38,948 bases of DNA from Bacteroidota bacterium (GCA_029571985.1 JAKQVC010000199.1:1-38948), one strand, 5' to 3'; counted from the first letter of the stretch, positions 1 through 7,390 are shown. Program-made: numbers and translations. Notes: a model not told the origin generated them from the letters alone.

Positions 1-787
1 AAACAGATGAGTTATTTTCAAATCCGATAAATGCCGGTCTCTTAAATCGCAATGCCACAGCACTTTGAGATCCATTATCCGGATTTGCTCTATCGTTTAT
101 TAACGTTGTTTCTACTTGGTTAAATGCATTTGTTTCAGATGCGTTACGAGAAATTGGAATTGTTGAATTGCCTACGGTGGTGGGTTGTCTTTGATTTGTT
201 GCTGCTGTATTTCCTCTAATGAATCCCACACCCAATATTAAAGTCCTATTATTACCAACCACCCCATTAGCTGGGTTGGTAACCTGGTTCGTGAAATCAA
301 GATTCGTATTATTGTTTTTTGATGCTTGAGACATATTATTTACAAACGTGGTATTCGCAGGTGTAGCTTGCAGCTGTAGATAAAGTATGCCAGCTTGACC
401 AAAAAAACGGTCAGCCGCATTCTGAATTTTAAAAATTGTTGAACCCGTGTATCTGCCAGTATTGTCATACCATCTTACGACAACATATTCTTCGAGTCCG
501 TCTAAATCAACTGCAACTATGACTTTGTTTCCCGCAAATTGATATGGTGTATACCATGCATAATTTTTATGTAATGGATCAACACTTAAAAATTTGCCCA
601 ATCTCGGGTTGTAAATCCTAAATCCATAATCATATACATTCCCGCTTCCATTAACCTCAACATCATGCTCTTTCCCATTAAACCCATACCTATACCCGCT
701 TCCAGCCTCCCAAGAACGTCCTGTTAACAGCATCCCAAACGGGTGATAAACGGGTTTGACTGAATTGAGATGTGCAGGGTCTTTCAT
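1..787 (-). CDS. Orphan RHS-core protein, C-terminal part cut by window edge
   Basis: 262 codons are visible, with the 3' end outside the window. An ATG at 787 opens a frame encoding HPFGMLLTGRSWEAG, then the RHS-associated core (RYGFNGKEHD, YDYGFRIYNPRLGKFLSVDP, YTPYQFAGNK, DLDGLEE). About 165 residues of Asn/Thr-rich sequence follow that I do not recognise. The long YD-repeat shell expected before the core in a full RHS protein is absent: an in-frame TAA lies 21 nt before the ATG. The core is a close copy (about 88% DNA identity) of that in the second RHS module at 1681-2808, but the C-termini are unrelated. That is the pattern of displaced polymorphic-toxin tips. The toxic activity and export route are unknown; it may be a silent cassette used for recombination rather than an expressed protein. 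Confidence 0.75.
   Translation of the reverse strand, partial: MKDPAHLNSVKPVYHPFGMLLTGRSWEAGSGYRYGFNGKEHDVEVNGSGNVYDYGFRIYNPRLGKFLSVDPLHKNYAWYTPYQFAGNKVIVAVDLDGLEEYVVVRWYDNTGRYTGSTIFKIQNAADRFFGQAGILYLQLQATPANTTFVNNMSQASKNNNTNLDFTNQVTNPANGVVGNNRTLILGVGFIRGNTAATNQRQPTTVGNSTIPISRNASETNAFNQVETTLINDRANPDNGSQSAVALRFKRPAFIGFENNSSV
541..748 (-). repeat. RHS-core direct repeat, copy 1
   Basis: 208 bp aligned without gaps to 2562-2769, with about 25 differences by eye (about 88% identity). It spans the conserved RHS core in both modules; homology stops within a few codons of DLDG, after which the two proteins are unrelated. Confidence 0.85.
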
Positions 788-1192
788 GGAATTTTCTGAC
801 ACACGAATTTAGTATATTTTGCTTTAAATCCTCTAGTTTACTTAGATGCCATATATAAATGCTAGGTTCATAGGATCGATATTGCCGGTATACAATTAGA
901 ATTACGCAAGGTCACTTTTCATATGGGTGAGAGCAGTTAAGCTGGAATATCGGATCCATTTAGACCAATATTTACCGAAACACTGGTCTTGTATAGTGTT
1001 AGTATTATATTTTGCCTACAAATTCTTAAAATCTAATAGTTTATTTTAATGGTTATATGCTCTTCATTCCTTTTTTTCTTTAGAAAGAAGGTACCTGGGT
1101 ATATTGAATTTTTGTTGCTACAGAAGATTATTTCAGTATTCGTAAGTTCATTTTGTAGTTTTTGGTATAGATCAATATGGCCACAATATCAT
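788..1192. other. Gap between immunity candidate and RHS module
   Basis: No convincing coding frame, RNA gene or promoter is visible in this AT-rich stretch. A short inverted repeat (AACACT at 979-984 and AGTGTT at 995-1000) could fold, but it lacks a clear U-tract on either strand. Confidence 0.5.
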
Positions 1193-1669
1193 TTACTTTA
1201 ACTCAGGAAATTTATTAATCAAATCCGTTTCCCACGTTGGGTCGTTTAGCTGAAACTTAGATTTTATCGGATCGTTGTTTGGCAAACTTCTAACCTTTGC
1301 TATTCTATTTGTTTTTAGATTATAATTTAATACATATCGCTTTATCCAATTAAAATCCCCATACAAAAGTGAATCTTTTAAGTAATTATTTATGATATAT
1401 TTATAAGCTTCAAACACATCGCCGTCATTTAATCTAAAATCGCTATTAAACCCATAATAAGGTATAGATTTTAAGCTGAATTCATCCTCCTTTCCGTTTT
1501 GAATTAAATCGCATTCCAAAAATCCCCAATCCTTGTAAAAAACTAAAGTTGCATATTTATTCTTAAAATTCAATTGGAATTTAAATATTTCAACCGTAAA
1601 TTGATAAGCGGTTGTAATGTCCACAAATGAATTAATAATATAGTTTGGATTTGTAATTTCTACTTTCAT
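1193..1669 (-). CDS. Putative immunity protein for the upstream RHS toxin module
   Basis: 158 residues, no signal peptide and no membrane segment, rich in aromatic residues (FYKDWGFLECD, PYYGFNSDF, GDFNWIKRY). I recognise no family. The case for immunity is positional: the gene starts 11 nt after the stop of the RHS-core module on the same strand, and it is a small cytoplasmic-type protein. In polymorphic toxin loci the cognate immunity gene follows the toxin tip directly. The sequence shows the position, size and lack of an export signal; the immunity function is inference. It could also be an unrelated hypothetical gene. Confidence 0.55.
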   Translation of the reverse strand: MKVEITNPNYIINSFVDITTAYQFTVEIFKFQLNFKNKYATLVFYKDWGFLECDLIQNGKEDEFSLKSIPYYGFNSDFRLNDGDVFEAYKYIINNYLKDSLLYGDFNWIKRYVLNYNLKTNRIAKVRSLPNNDPIKSKFQLNDPTWETDLINKFPELK

Positions 1670-1680
1670 TTAATTTTATT

Positions 1681-2808
1681 TTATTGTTTTACTGCTGATC
1701 CATTTAAGAATGTGTAACCTGCTTTTTCCAAATGTTCTACCTCCATCCCAAATGTAGTTAAACCTCCTGTTTCATCGACACCATTAGCGAATATAGCCTT
1801 AGGACTAATGGGATCTGATACTAATCGAAAATTATCACCTCTGTCAATTGCCGCTTGAAGCCAGGGCTTATTATAGCTGTTAAAAAATTCCATTCTAGCT
1901 TTTTGAAGCCCAATTAGATCTAAATTGTCAGGATCGCCATATTTGCCCGCAATTTGGTTCCACTCATTATTTCTGCATAAGATATTAAGCGAGCCCGTAT
2001 TTGCTCCTTCCCTATGTACTCCATATGCCCTAATAAAATCTATATCATTTGTTTTTCCTAGAATGGTTGTAGTTTTATTAGCAACTAATCCAACACTGTT
2101 TCCTCCCCACAATTTTGCATTAGAAGCGGTTATATTCAACATTTTTGATGATGACCAATTACCAACAGTCTTGCCTGCGAGATTTTTGACCACCACCTGT
2201 CTTGTTGCTCTACCTGCGTCGTCAATCGGTCCCGGAGTATCCCAATTTCCAACTGGATTAGGATCTGCCAATCCCATAGCAAAATTACCGACTGCTGTTG
2301 CAGTATAAGGATTCCGAACAGCCCACCAAAATACTGTCCTTCCACCTTGGCCTGCCATTACTATCAAAGTTCCGGCCGAACCGCCCATACCAACTGCCAT
2401 TTGTGATCTTGTCCTTTTTTCAACTAGCTCATCAAACGTTATATTACCATTGTCAAATGCCCTATCTTGTGCTTCCCAATTATTTACCATCATACCAGTG
2501 GAAATACCATCCTCTAAACCATCTAAATCTTTGCACCAAATCGGTTTATTTCCAGCATATTGATATGGTGAATACCATGCATATCCAGATGTTAATGGAT
2601 CAACACTTAAAAATTTTCCTAATCTCGGGTTGTAAATCCTAAATCCATAATCATATACATTCCCGTTTCCATTAACTTCAATATCATGCTCTTTTCCATT
2701 AAACCCATACCTATACTCACTTCCAGCCTCCCACGAGCGTCCTGACAATAGCATCCCAAACGGATGGTAATTGGAAACGCTAATAATATAGCTATTAGGG
2801 CGATGCAT
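1681..2808 (-). CDS. Orphan RHS-core protein with candidate C-terminal toxin domain
   Basis: 375 residues. Residues 1-100 carry the end of the RHS shell and the RHS-associated core (HPFGMLLSGRSW, RYGFNGKEHD, RIYNPRLGKFLSVDP, PYQYAGNKP, DLDGLED). A hydrophobic/glycine linker follows at about 137-153, then a segment typical of Bacteroidota RHS proteins (NPYTATAVGNFAMGL, about 167-180). From about 245 comes a tail with TTTILGK, SYNKPWLQAAIDRGD and FGMEVEHLEKAGY. I have a general memory of similar tails ending Bacteroidota RHS proteins, with no assigned activity. An in-frame TAA lies 21 nt upstream of the ATG, as in the module at 1-787, so the usual 1000-residue shell is missing. Likely a displaced toxin tip or a truncated gene; the adjacent small gene at 1193-1669 fits an immunity role. 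Confidence 0.75.
   Translation of the reverse strand: MHRPNSYIISVSNYHPFGMLLSGRSWEAGSEYRYGFNGKEHDIEVNGNGNVYDYGFRIYNPRLGKFLSVDPLTSGYAWYSPYQYAGNKPIWCKDLDGLEDGISTGMMVNNWEAQDRAFDNGNITFDELVEKRTRSQMAVGMGGSAGTLIVMAGQGGRTVFWWAVRNPYTATAVGNFAMGLADPNPVGNWDTPGPIDDAGRATRQVVVKNLAGKTVGNWSSSKMLNITASNAKLWGGNSVGLVANKTTTILGKTNDIDFIRAYGVHREGANTGSLNILCRNNEWNQIAGKYGDPDNLDLIGLQKARMEFFNSYNKPWLQAAIDRGDNFRLVSDPISPKAIFANGVDETGGLTTFGMEVEHLEKAGYTFLNGSAVKQ
2562..2769 (-). repeat. RHS-core direct repeat, copy 2
   Basis: Partner of 541-748, same orientation, about 2 kb apart. A recombination between the two would delete the intervening toxin tail and its putative immunity gene and leave a single RHS module with the other tail. 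Confidence 0.85.
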
Positions 2809-2937
2809 TGGATTGTTTGGTACTGCAATTTAGTGTTTTTTGGCTAAATGCAACGCAAATCACAAAAAGTGGCAAAACCTGTGACAGGTATGTATGGTGC
2901 TGAAATGTAGTGCCTTTTTGTAATGAAAAGCAGGAAG

Positions 2938-3339
2938 CTAAAATATTTCAACAATTACAATGGTACTTTTTTTGTCCTCAGATAATATTGCTTCACCAGT
3001 AGTAACAAACACTATTCCAGATGGCAACAGCGTTTGCAATTCATCTTTAATCTGGGTAGCTTTATAACTATAACAGGATCTGCTTTCTACCTCCAACATG
3101 TGTTCAATCACCGTTATCCTACAAGTATCAAAGCTCTTTGTGAAGGTATTCAACGCTATTGAATCTAGGTAGTTTTGACTAGCATGGGTAATTAATTCAC
3201 AACTTAAGTTCCAATACAATTTACCGGAGTATATAGTGTCTATAGGCACATTTATTATATAATTTTCTTCTAAATTGGGAGAGCTATTTTGATGCATGGT
3301 TACTGACAATAACTCCAAGAATATTATCAATATTTTCAT
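2938..3339 (-). CDS. Hypothetical small secreted protein
   Basis: 133 residues starting MKILIIFLELLSVTMHQNSS, a short hydrophobic N-terminus that could be a weak signal peptide. The rest is a soluble-looking domain with three cysteines (CEL, DTCR, RSCYSY) and a valine-rich beta-type end. No family recognised. It lies on the minus strand between the lipoprotein at 3401-4063 and the RHS module, 61 nt after the lipoprotein stop and about 130 nt before the RHS start, so the three may be one transcription unit. Its position just upstream of a toxin module is suggestive but proves nothing about function. Confidence 0.55.
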   Translation of the reverse strand: MKILIIFLELLSVTMHQNSSPNLEENYIINVPIDTIYSGKLYWNLSCELITHASQNYLDSIALNTFTKSFDTCRITVIEHMLEVESRSCYSYKATQIKDELQTLLPSGIVFVTTGEAILSEDKKSTIVIVEIF

Positions 3340-3400
3340 AATTCCAATTTATTAATAATTCAAATGATTACTTCCTGAACAATTTGCGTTTATAGCCGAT

Positions 3401-4063
3401 TTACATTGGAATCTGCATTACCAACTCTCTAGTTAAGCTATCTAAATTGCTGGTTGAAGAGCATATTATTTGGACCCAATTATCACCAAATTTAACAGAG
3501 TTAATACATTCTGATGGATACATAACACAGCTAGTTAAAAAAGGCAATTCATTGTAAGCCCCATTTTTTAAGTTCAATGCCCTTATGGTGGAGGTATCGT
3601 CATCAGCGGGAAGATATAGCAAACAATTGGTTGCACTATCAACAGCTATAAAATCGCTTAATTCATATGATTTGAATGATGGATTCAATGGCAATATTAA
3701 ACCGAGTTTGGTTGATTGTCCGTTAGGCCTTGACATAACAATAAAATCATTGTTGACGCATTCAACTCTAAATCTATTGTTGTGCAATGGATACTTATCC
3801 ATGCAGTCGTAATAGTAACCAGTCCCATTCGAAAAGGTGGAATTTCCATAAACCATTTCAAATGAACGCTCTTTTTCCCTGTAGTGATACTGAATAAAAT
3901 ACCCATTCGAAAAAACAGTATCAAATTTACAATTCAATTCCTGTTTAGCTTCTACACCCCCGATGCGGAGGTTTGGATTCTCCTGAATAGAATCAGCGCT
4001 GGTGTCCTTTCTGCAACTTGATAAGGCAATAGCACAAAATATGACAAATAAATACCTCTTCAT
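3401..4063 (-). CDS. Hypothetical lipoprotein
   Basis: 220 residues from the ATG at 4063; an in-frame TTG three codons earlier is a less likely start. The N-terminus MKRYLFVIFCAIALSSCRKD has a basic start, a hydrophobic core and a lipobox (LSSC) followed by charged residues, so it should be lipid-anchored in the envelope. The mature part holds repeated aromatic/asparagine beta-type stretches and several cysteines (YDCMDKY, RVECVNND, TNCLLYLP, TSCVMYPSECIN). No domain recognised. It is the first gene of the minus-strand run that leads into the RHS module. Small unique lipoproteins beside RHS tips in Bacteroidota may be cargo or immunity genes, but this sequence gives no direct evidence. Confidence 0.6.
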   Translation of the reverse strand: MKRYLFVIFCAIALSSCRKDTSADSIQENPNLRIGGVEAKQELNCKFDTVFSNGYFIQYHYREKERSFEMVYGNSTFSNGTGYYYDCMDKYPLHNNRFRVECVNNDFIVMSRPNGQSTKLGLILPLNPSFKSYELSDFIAVDSATNCLLYLPADDDTSTIRALNLKNGAYNELPFLTSCVMYPSECINSVKFGDNWVQIICSSTSNLDSLTRELVMQIPM

Positions 4064-4078
4064 AATATGCAATGCATT

Positions 4079-4322
4079 CTAAGCATCCGTGTTCAAGTTG
4101 ACGGTAATATTTCCCCCAACAAATAAGTATCCGTCTTTCCTATCTGGAATTTGAAGTTTCACATTAGCGTTTTTAGTCAAGAATTTAGTCCCAATATCAA
4201 CTATCGAAATGCCGTGAAATGCAAACCATAAACTTCTCATTAAACTGCCCAGCATTTAATGATTGTTTGAGCGACAGAGACAGATTCGAGGTGTTGTATT
4301 CGAGGGTGTTTTCAATGTAAAT
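4079..4322 (-). pseudogene. Possible decayed coding trace
   Basis: Two overlapping minus-strand frames look protein-like but neither has a good gene structure. The frame from 4322 to the stop at 4197 reads YNTSNLSLSLKQSLNAGQF with no start codon and a stop just before it. A second frame, ATG 4255 to TAG 4079 (58 residues), reads LQIPDRKDGYLFVGGNITVN. Together they could be a frameshifted end of a secreted beta-rich protein. The call rests on composition only and is weak. Confidence 0.25.
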
Positions 4323-4638
4323 TTAAAGAATACCAGCTAATTAATCCCTATCAATAATAAGGGCACAACATGAGGTTAAAGTATCTCTACATCCCATTGA
4401 AAACTAGCACCATCGATAGTTATGGGCATTCAAAAGCCGCCGGTTTAGCAAAGTCACTGGTCATTTATCATAGATTCCGACTAGCACAATTGACAATACC
4501 AACCACTATGCCTCTCGAAAGAATGTACTAAGATGATTACCTTGAAAACCACCATTAACAACATTAATTCATAAAATATTTATCTTTAAACACTAGTAAG
4601 ATAGTTTTGAGCTTATCATTAAAAATTAACAATTATTC
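4323..4638. other. Gap with no recognisable feature
   Basis: About 315 bp between the decayed trace and the small basic ORF. No long frame, RNA gene, strong hairpin or clear TAnnTTTG promoter was found. The last 80 bp are very AT-rich and probably contain the promoter for the rightward genes. Confidence 0.4.
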
Positions 4639-4710
4639 ATGCTGAGCAAGTTTTTCCGGAAAAAGTGGTCTCATAAAGTGCGGAAAACCAAAAAGCTGCT
4701 ACGTCGATAA
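4639..4710 (+). CDS. Very basic 23-residue ORF
   Basis: ATG at 4639, TAA at 4708. The product starts MLSKFFRKKW and ends KKLLRR; about half of its residues are Lys or Arg. It starts 102 nt before the secreted hypothetical gene at 4741 on the same strand. There is no visible ribosome binding site, which is normal for the phylum. A 24-codon frame can occur by chance, but the bias to basic and hydrophobic residues is notable. It could be a membrane-active peptide, a leader ORF or chance. Confidence 0.3.
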   Translation: MLSKFFRKKWSHKVRKTKKLLRR

Positions 4711-4740
4711 ACTAAACTACAAATTGAAACTTACTCAACC

Positions 4741-5244
4741 ATGAAGTGTCAACATCGAAAACTATTTTACCCTGGCTTGTTTGCTTATATGATGCTATTT
4801 ACAAACAATCCGATTTCCTTTGGGCAATTGCCACAAAATGCCTCCATTGATTTATATTCAATTGCAATAATCTCCATTGCAGGCGAAATAATGAAAGAAG
4901 ACACTTCAAATACAATAGATTCGTTATACTTCACTCTACCCTCCAATGTAGACTGCATCCCACCAGCCAAAATTAATGATGTTGATATTATATATTTAAA
5001 TATAGACTCCCTATCGTTGGCTAACGGAGGATATTTAGTTTTCAATATAAATCCGCTTTATGAAGTGGATGAAAAATTAAAACTGCATTATTTGATTGAA
5101 TATTTAATTCTACACGAAATGGACCAATCCTGGGTATGTTGTCAGGGCTGCAGTGCAGGCGGAGATGTTGTATTCCATTATAATGATGAAAACAAGGCCT
5201 ATGAAATAAAAGAAATAACCTATTATAATTGTTTTAATCAATAA
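4741..5244 (+). CDS. Hypothetical secreted protein
   Basis: 167 residues. The N-terminus (KLFYPGLFAYMMLFTNNPISFGQ) looks like a signal peptide with cleavage near FGQ. The mature part contains a beta-type domain (DSLYFTLPSNVDCIPP, DIIYLNIDSLSLANGGYLVF) and a cysteine cluster near the end (WVCCQGCSAGG), then a C-terminal stretch with one more Cys. The cluster could form disulfides or bind metal. No family recognised. It is the first substantial rightward gene of the accessory region and is followed 71 nt later by another hypothetical gene. Confidence 0.55.
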   Translation: MKCQHRKLFYPGLFAYMMLFTNNPISFGQLPQNASIDLYSIAIISIAGEIMKEDTSNTIDSLYFTLPSNVDCIPPAKINDVDIIYLNIDSLSLANGGYLVFNINPLYEVDEKLKLHYLIEYLILHEMDQSWVCCQGCSAGGDVVFHYNDENKAYEIKEITYYNCFNQ

Positions 5245-5315
5245 AAACTGATAATTTGCCTATTTAAATATCAGTGCGAATAGAAGAATGAATCAATTAT
5301 TATTGAATTCCACCC

Positions 5316-5702
5316 ATGAAAATAAAACACATAAACGAAATAAATGAGGCAGGTGATGAAATCATAATGGTATATGATTTTGACACTACTGAAGCTCAGG
5401 CGTTTGGCGAACAGCTGCTTAAACTGGTCTCCGGCGAGCAGCAGGAAATTGATATCCGGGAAATTGAATTTATTATTCTAGAAAACTGTGAGCTGAAACT
5501 GCGCATTGCTGATATTGACACCGGCATTCATCCTGAGGAGGACTCCGGTTCAAATTTTATATGTAAACTGACCAGATCAAGTTATTCAGCTATGGCTGAG
5601 GTGGTTAAGGCTTATGATTCAGAAAACAATACCGGTTACCATTGGCTATACAATATCAATACGCCAATTGATTTTTTGTTTTCTTCAGGCGGCACCTGGT
5701 AA
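5316..5702 (+). CDS. Hypothetical acidic cytoplasmic protein
   Basis: 128 residues, no signal peptide, strongly acidic (INEAGDEIIMVYDFDTTEA, GEQQEIDIREIEF, DIDTGIHPEEDSG). The middle has short beta-strand-like stretches (FIILENCELKLRIAD) and the end is YHWLYNINTPIDFLFSSGGTW. Codons are more GC-rich than those of its neighbours, so it may have a different origin from the surrounding AT-rich genes. The size, acidity and setting in a region with RHS tips resemble immunity proteins, but no toxin partner is directly adjacent, and I do not recognise the family. Confidence 0.6.
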   Translation: MKIKHINEINEAGDEIIMVYDFDTTEAQAFGEQLLKLVSGEQQEIDIREIEFIILENCELKLRIADIDTGIHPEEDSGSNFICKLTRSSYSAMAEVVKAYDSENNTGYHWLYNINTPIDFLFSSGGTW

Positions 5703-5782
5703 TAATGCTAAAATATGAATATTTGTGTATCAAAAGACATATCACCAGAAACTAGGCACGCATGCAAAACCCTTATGTAACT

Positions 5783-5851
5783 AATCCACAGGTGATTATG
5801 CCTACTATTATCTCGATGATATATCCCTGATTGAAGGGGATGGCTTTAGTT
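5783..5851 (+). pseudogene. Remnant of a secreted-protein C-terminus (YYYLDDISLIEG)
   Basis: A short frame reads STGDYAYYYLDDISLIEG and then GDGFS before a stop. The YYLDD[IV]S motif is common near the end of Bacteroidota secreted jelly-roll type domains. There is an in-frame stop just upstream, so only the tail survives. A 21-bp core (5806-5826) is repeated exactly at 7318-7338. Confidence 0.5.
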
Positions 5852-6166
5852 AGGGAATTTGGGAAGTTATGGGAAAATCGTGTCAATATTATGGCCAGCC
5901 AAGCTTTTAATTATGGAACTTTGGAAAAAACAGGCACCTATCTTGACCATAAATTAATAAATTGGAACCTGACAGTAACTATGTCCGACGGCACCAAAAT
6001 AAGTAACAAATTTGGTGAGGGTTACCTTTTATATGATATAAATAAAAAAGTCACCGATTATGGGAAGGGTGGAACCAGTGGCAATGTTCAAGTCAACTCC
6101 ACTGGACCTAATCCAATTCAAATTATCACAAGAACTCCATGCTTTGGAACAAACTGCGAAAATTAA
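5840..6166 (+). CDS. Hypothetical protein, possibly an orphan toxin-type tail
   Basis: 108 residues from the ATG at 5840 (a TTG at 5831 is also in frame). It overlaps the end of the YYYLDDIS remnant in another frame. The sequence (LENRV-type start, NYGTLEKTGTYLDHKLINWN, VTMSDGTKISNKFGEG, ending RTPCFGTNCEN) has no signal peptide. It reads like the end of a larger protein rather than a complete domain. The next gene, a lipoprotein, starts 5 nt after its stop, so the two are probably cotranscribed. It might be a polymorphic-toxin tail with its partner downstream; this is inference. Confidence 0.45.
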   Translation: MALVREFGKLWENRVNIMASQAFNYGTLEKTGTYLDHKLINWNLTVTMSDGTKISNKFGEGYLLYDINKKVTDYGKGGTSGNVQVNSTGPNPIQIITRTPCFGTNCEN

Positions 6167-6171
6167 ATCAA

Positions 6172-6618
6172 ATGAAAAAGCTACTATTCTATTTATTCCC
6201 GTTAGTTTTCCTAAGTTGCAATTATTCCGAATCAAAACCAAAAGGTAAACAACCAGGTTCTATAATTAATGATACAATCTTTCTAGAGAAAATGGAAGCG
6301 AAAAAGAGTAATGTGCTAAAACCTAAATTTCCGGGCGGGAAAGAACAACTGGTTGCGTATGTGAATGAAATGAAAAACGCAAAAGGCTTTGGTATGAACA
6401 GCTATGGTGAGAAGGTATACATTGCATTTACGATTGACTCGATTGGGAATGTGACAAATTGTCGCATCATGCAGGAGTCATCATGCAAAGAATGTAATGA
6501 TTTTTCATTGAGTATAGTAAATAGTTTCCCACGATGGGAGCCAGCCTATGACACAGATTCGCAAGGCAATAAATTGAATCCTATTTCCTGGGATGAAGTG
6601 TTAATGATAAATTTTTAG
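6172..6618 (+). CDS. Lipoprotein with TonB C-terminal-like domain
   Basis: 148 residues from ATG 6172. MKKLLFYLFPLVFLSCNYSE is a lipoprotein signal with lipobox FLSC. After a short linker come PKFPGGKEQLVAYVNEM, KVYIAFTIDSIGNVTNCRIM and SFPRWEPAYD, the order of motifs in the TonB C-terminal fold found in many Bacteroidota envelope proteins (PGG near the start, V.V.F.I...G.V..., then P.W.PA). There is no N-terminal transmembrane anchor or proline-rich linker, so it is not a classical TonB energy transducer; it is probably a periplasm-facing lipoprotein using the same fold for protein contacts. Two extra cysteines (SSCKECND) sit in the domain. The start 5 nt after the preceding stop supports an operon. 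Confidence 0.65.
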   Translation: MKKLLFYLFPLVFLSCNYSESKPKGKQPGSIINDTIFLEKMEAKKSNVLKPKFPGGKEQLVAYVNEMKNAKGFGMNSYGEKVYIAFTIDSIGNVTNCRIMQESSCKECNDFSLSIVNSFPRWEPAYDTDSQGNKLNPISWDEVLMINF

Positions 6619-6636
6619 AGCCAAAATTATATACAA

Positions 6637-6723
6637 ATGGAAAACAAACAGGTGATCGCACGAGAACTAGCTGGTGAAACTATCATTTCGATTCCGCAAG
6701 GAGATTTATTAAAAAAAAATTAG
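6637..6723 (+). pseudogene. T9SS sorting-domain remnant
   Basis: A 28-codon frame reading KQVIARELAGETIISIPQGD followed by LLKKN and a stop. This matches the usual spacing of a T9SS type A sorting domain middle (G[KR]xV...L.......I.I..L..G.Y), but the final Gly-x-Tyr strand and the rest of the protein are missing. Most likely the fossil of a secreted protein whose body was lost. Confidence 0.45.
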
Positions 6724-6730
6724 ACAAAAT

Positions 6731-7219
6731 ATGAGTAGATTATATTTTACGCTAATAAATAGCATATGCGGTTTGCTATTCATGTTAATTTGTCATTCTT
6801 GTAGTAAGAATCAAAAAAATGTAATCAATAGTACTATACAATCAACTGTTTGTGAATATTATTGGTTTGGAGGTGAATTATTAGCAGTTGATATTACTCC
6901 GGATAGTCTGAGATTTTTAGTTAATCCACAATGCGACTTTGTTTTTCGAATTGAATCTGACAGCAATAAATTAATACTGTTTTGGCCACCAGATAATCAA
7001 TGTAAGACAAAAGATATGTTTTCTCTAAAATTCATGGATACAAAAACCCCAAAGGAGGGATCAATTTTCGCTGAATTTCAGTTGGATGAAGACTTCAAGT
7101 TTCACTGCAAATATATTTATCAAGACTGGGTTGATTCCATTAACATTGTCCGTGGTTTGTATTTTCCAAAATCACTTAGTGTTAAATTTCCTAAATCTCC
7201 TAAGGCTTCAAGTGATTAG
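6731..7219 (+). CDS. Hypothetical lipoprotein
   Basis: 162 residues. The N-terminus (SRLYFTLINSICGLLFMLIC then HSCSKNQ) is a hydrophobic signal ending at a Cys followed by Ser-Lys, a loose Bacteroidota-type lipobox. The mature part has two further cysteines in similar contexts (NPQCDFVF, DNQCKTKD) and a beta-type pattern (EYYWFGGELLAVDITPDSLRF). No family recognised. It starts 7 nt after the T9SS-tail remnant. It is the last gene of the accessory region and is followed by a second YYLDDISLIE remnant. Confidence 0.55.
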   Translation: MSRLYFTLINSICGLLFMLICHSCSKNQKNVINSTIQSTVCEYYWFGGELLAVDITPDSLRFLVNPQCDFVFRIESDSNKLILFWPPDNQCKTKDMFSLKFMDTKTPKEGSIFAEFQLDEDFKFHCKYIYQDWVDSINIVRGLYFPKSLSVKFPKSPKASSD

Positions 7220-7308
7220 AACCAATCTCAAAAATACGTAATTCACCTCAACCTATGCACAAGTTTGCTTATACAGGTATTAAGGAATGCCACTTTTTGG
7301 TTCAAAAA

Positions 7309-7363
7309 AAATGCCTATATTATCTCGATGATATATCCTTGATAGAGGTTCATAAGCCATAAT
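7309..7363 (+). pseudogene. Second YYLDDISLIE tail remnant
   Basis: The frame reads LYYLDDISLIEVHKP then stop. The 21 bp at 7318-7338 equal 5806-5826. Just upstream, one base is missing relative to the first copy (ATGCCTA-TATTAT against ATGCCTACTATTAT), so the upstream frame is broken. Same type of decayed secreted-protein end as at 5783-5851. Confidence 0.5.
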
Positions 7364-7390
7364 ACAATTTAATGTGCAAGCCCCCATCAA

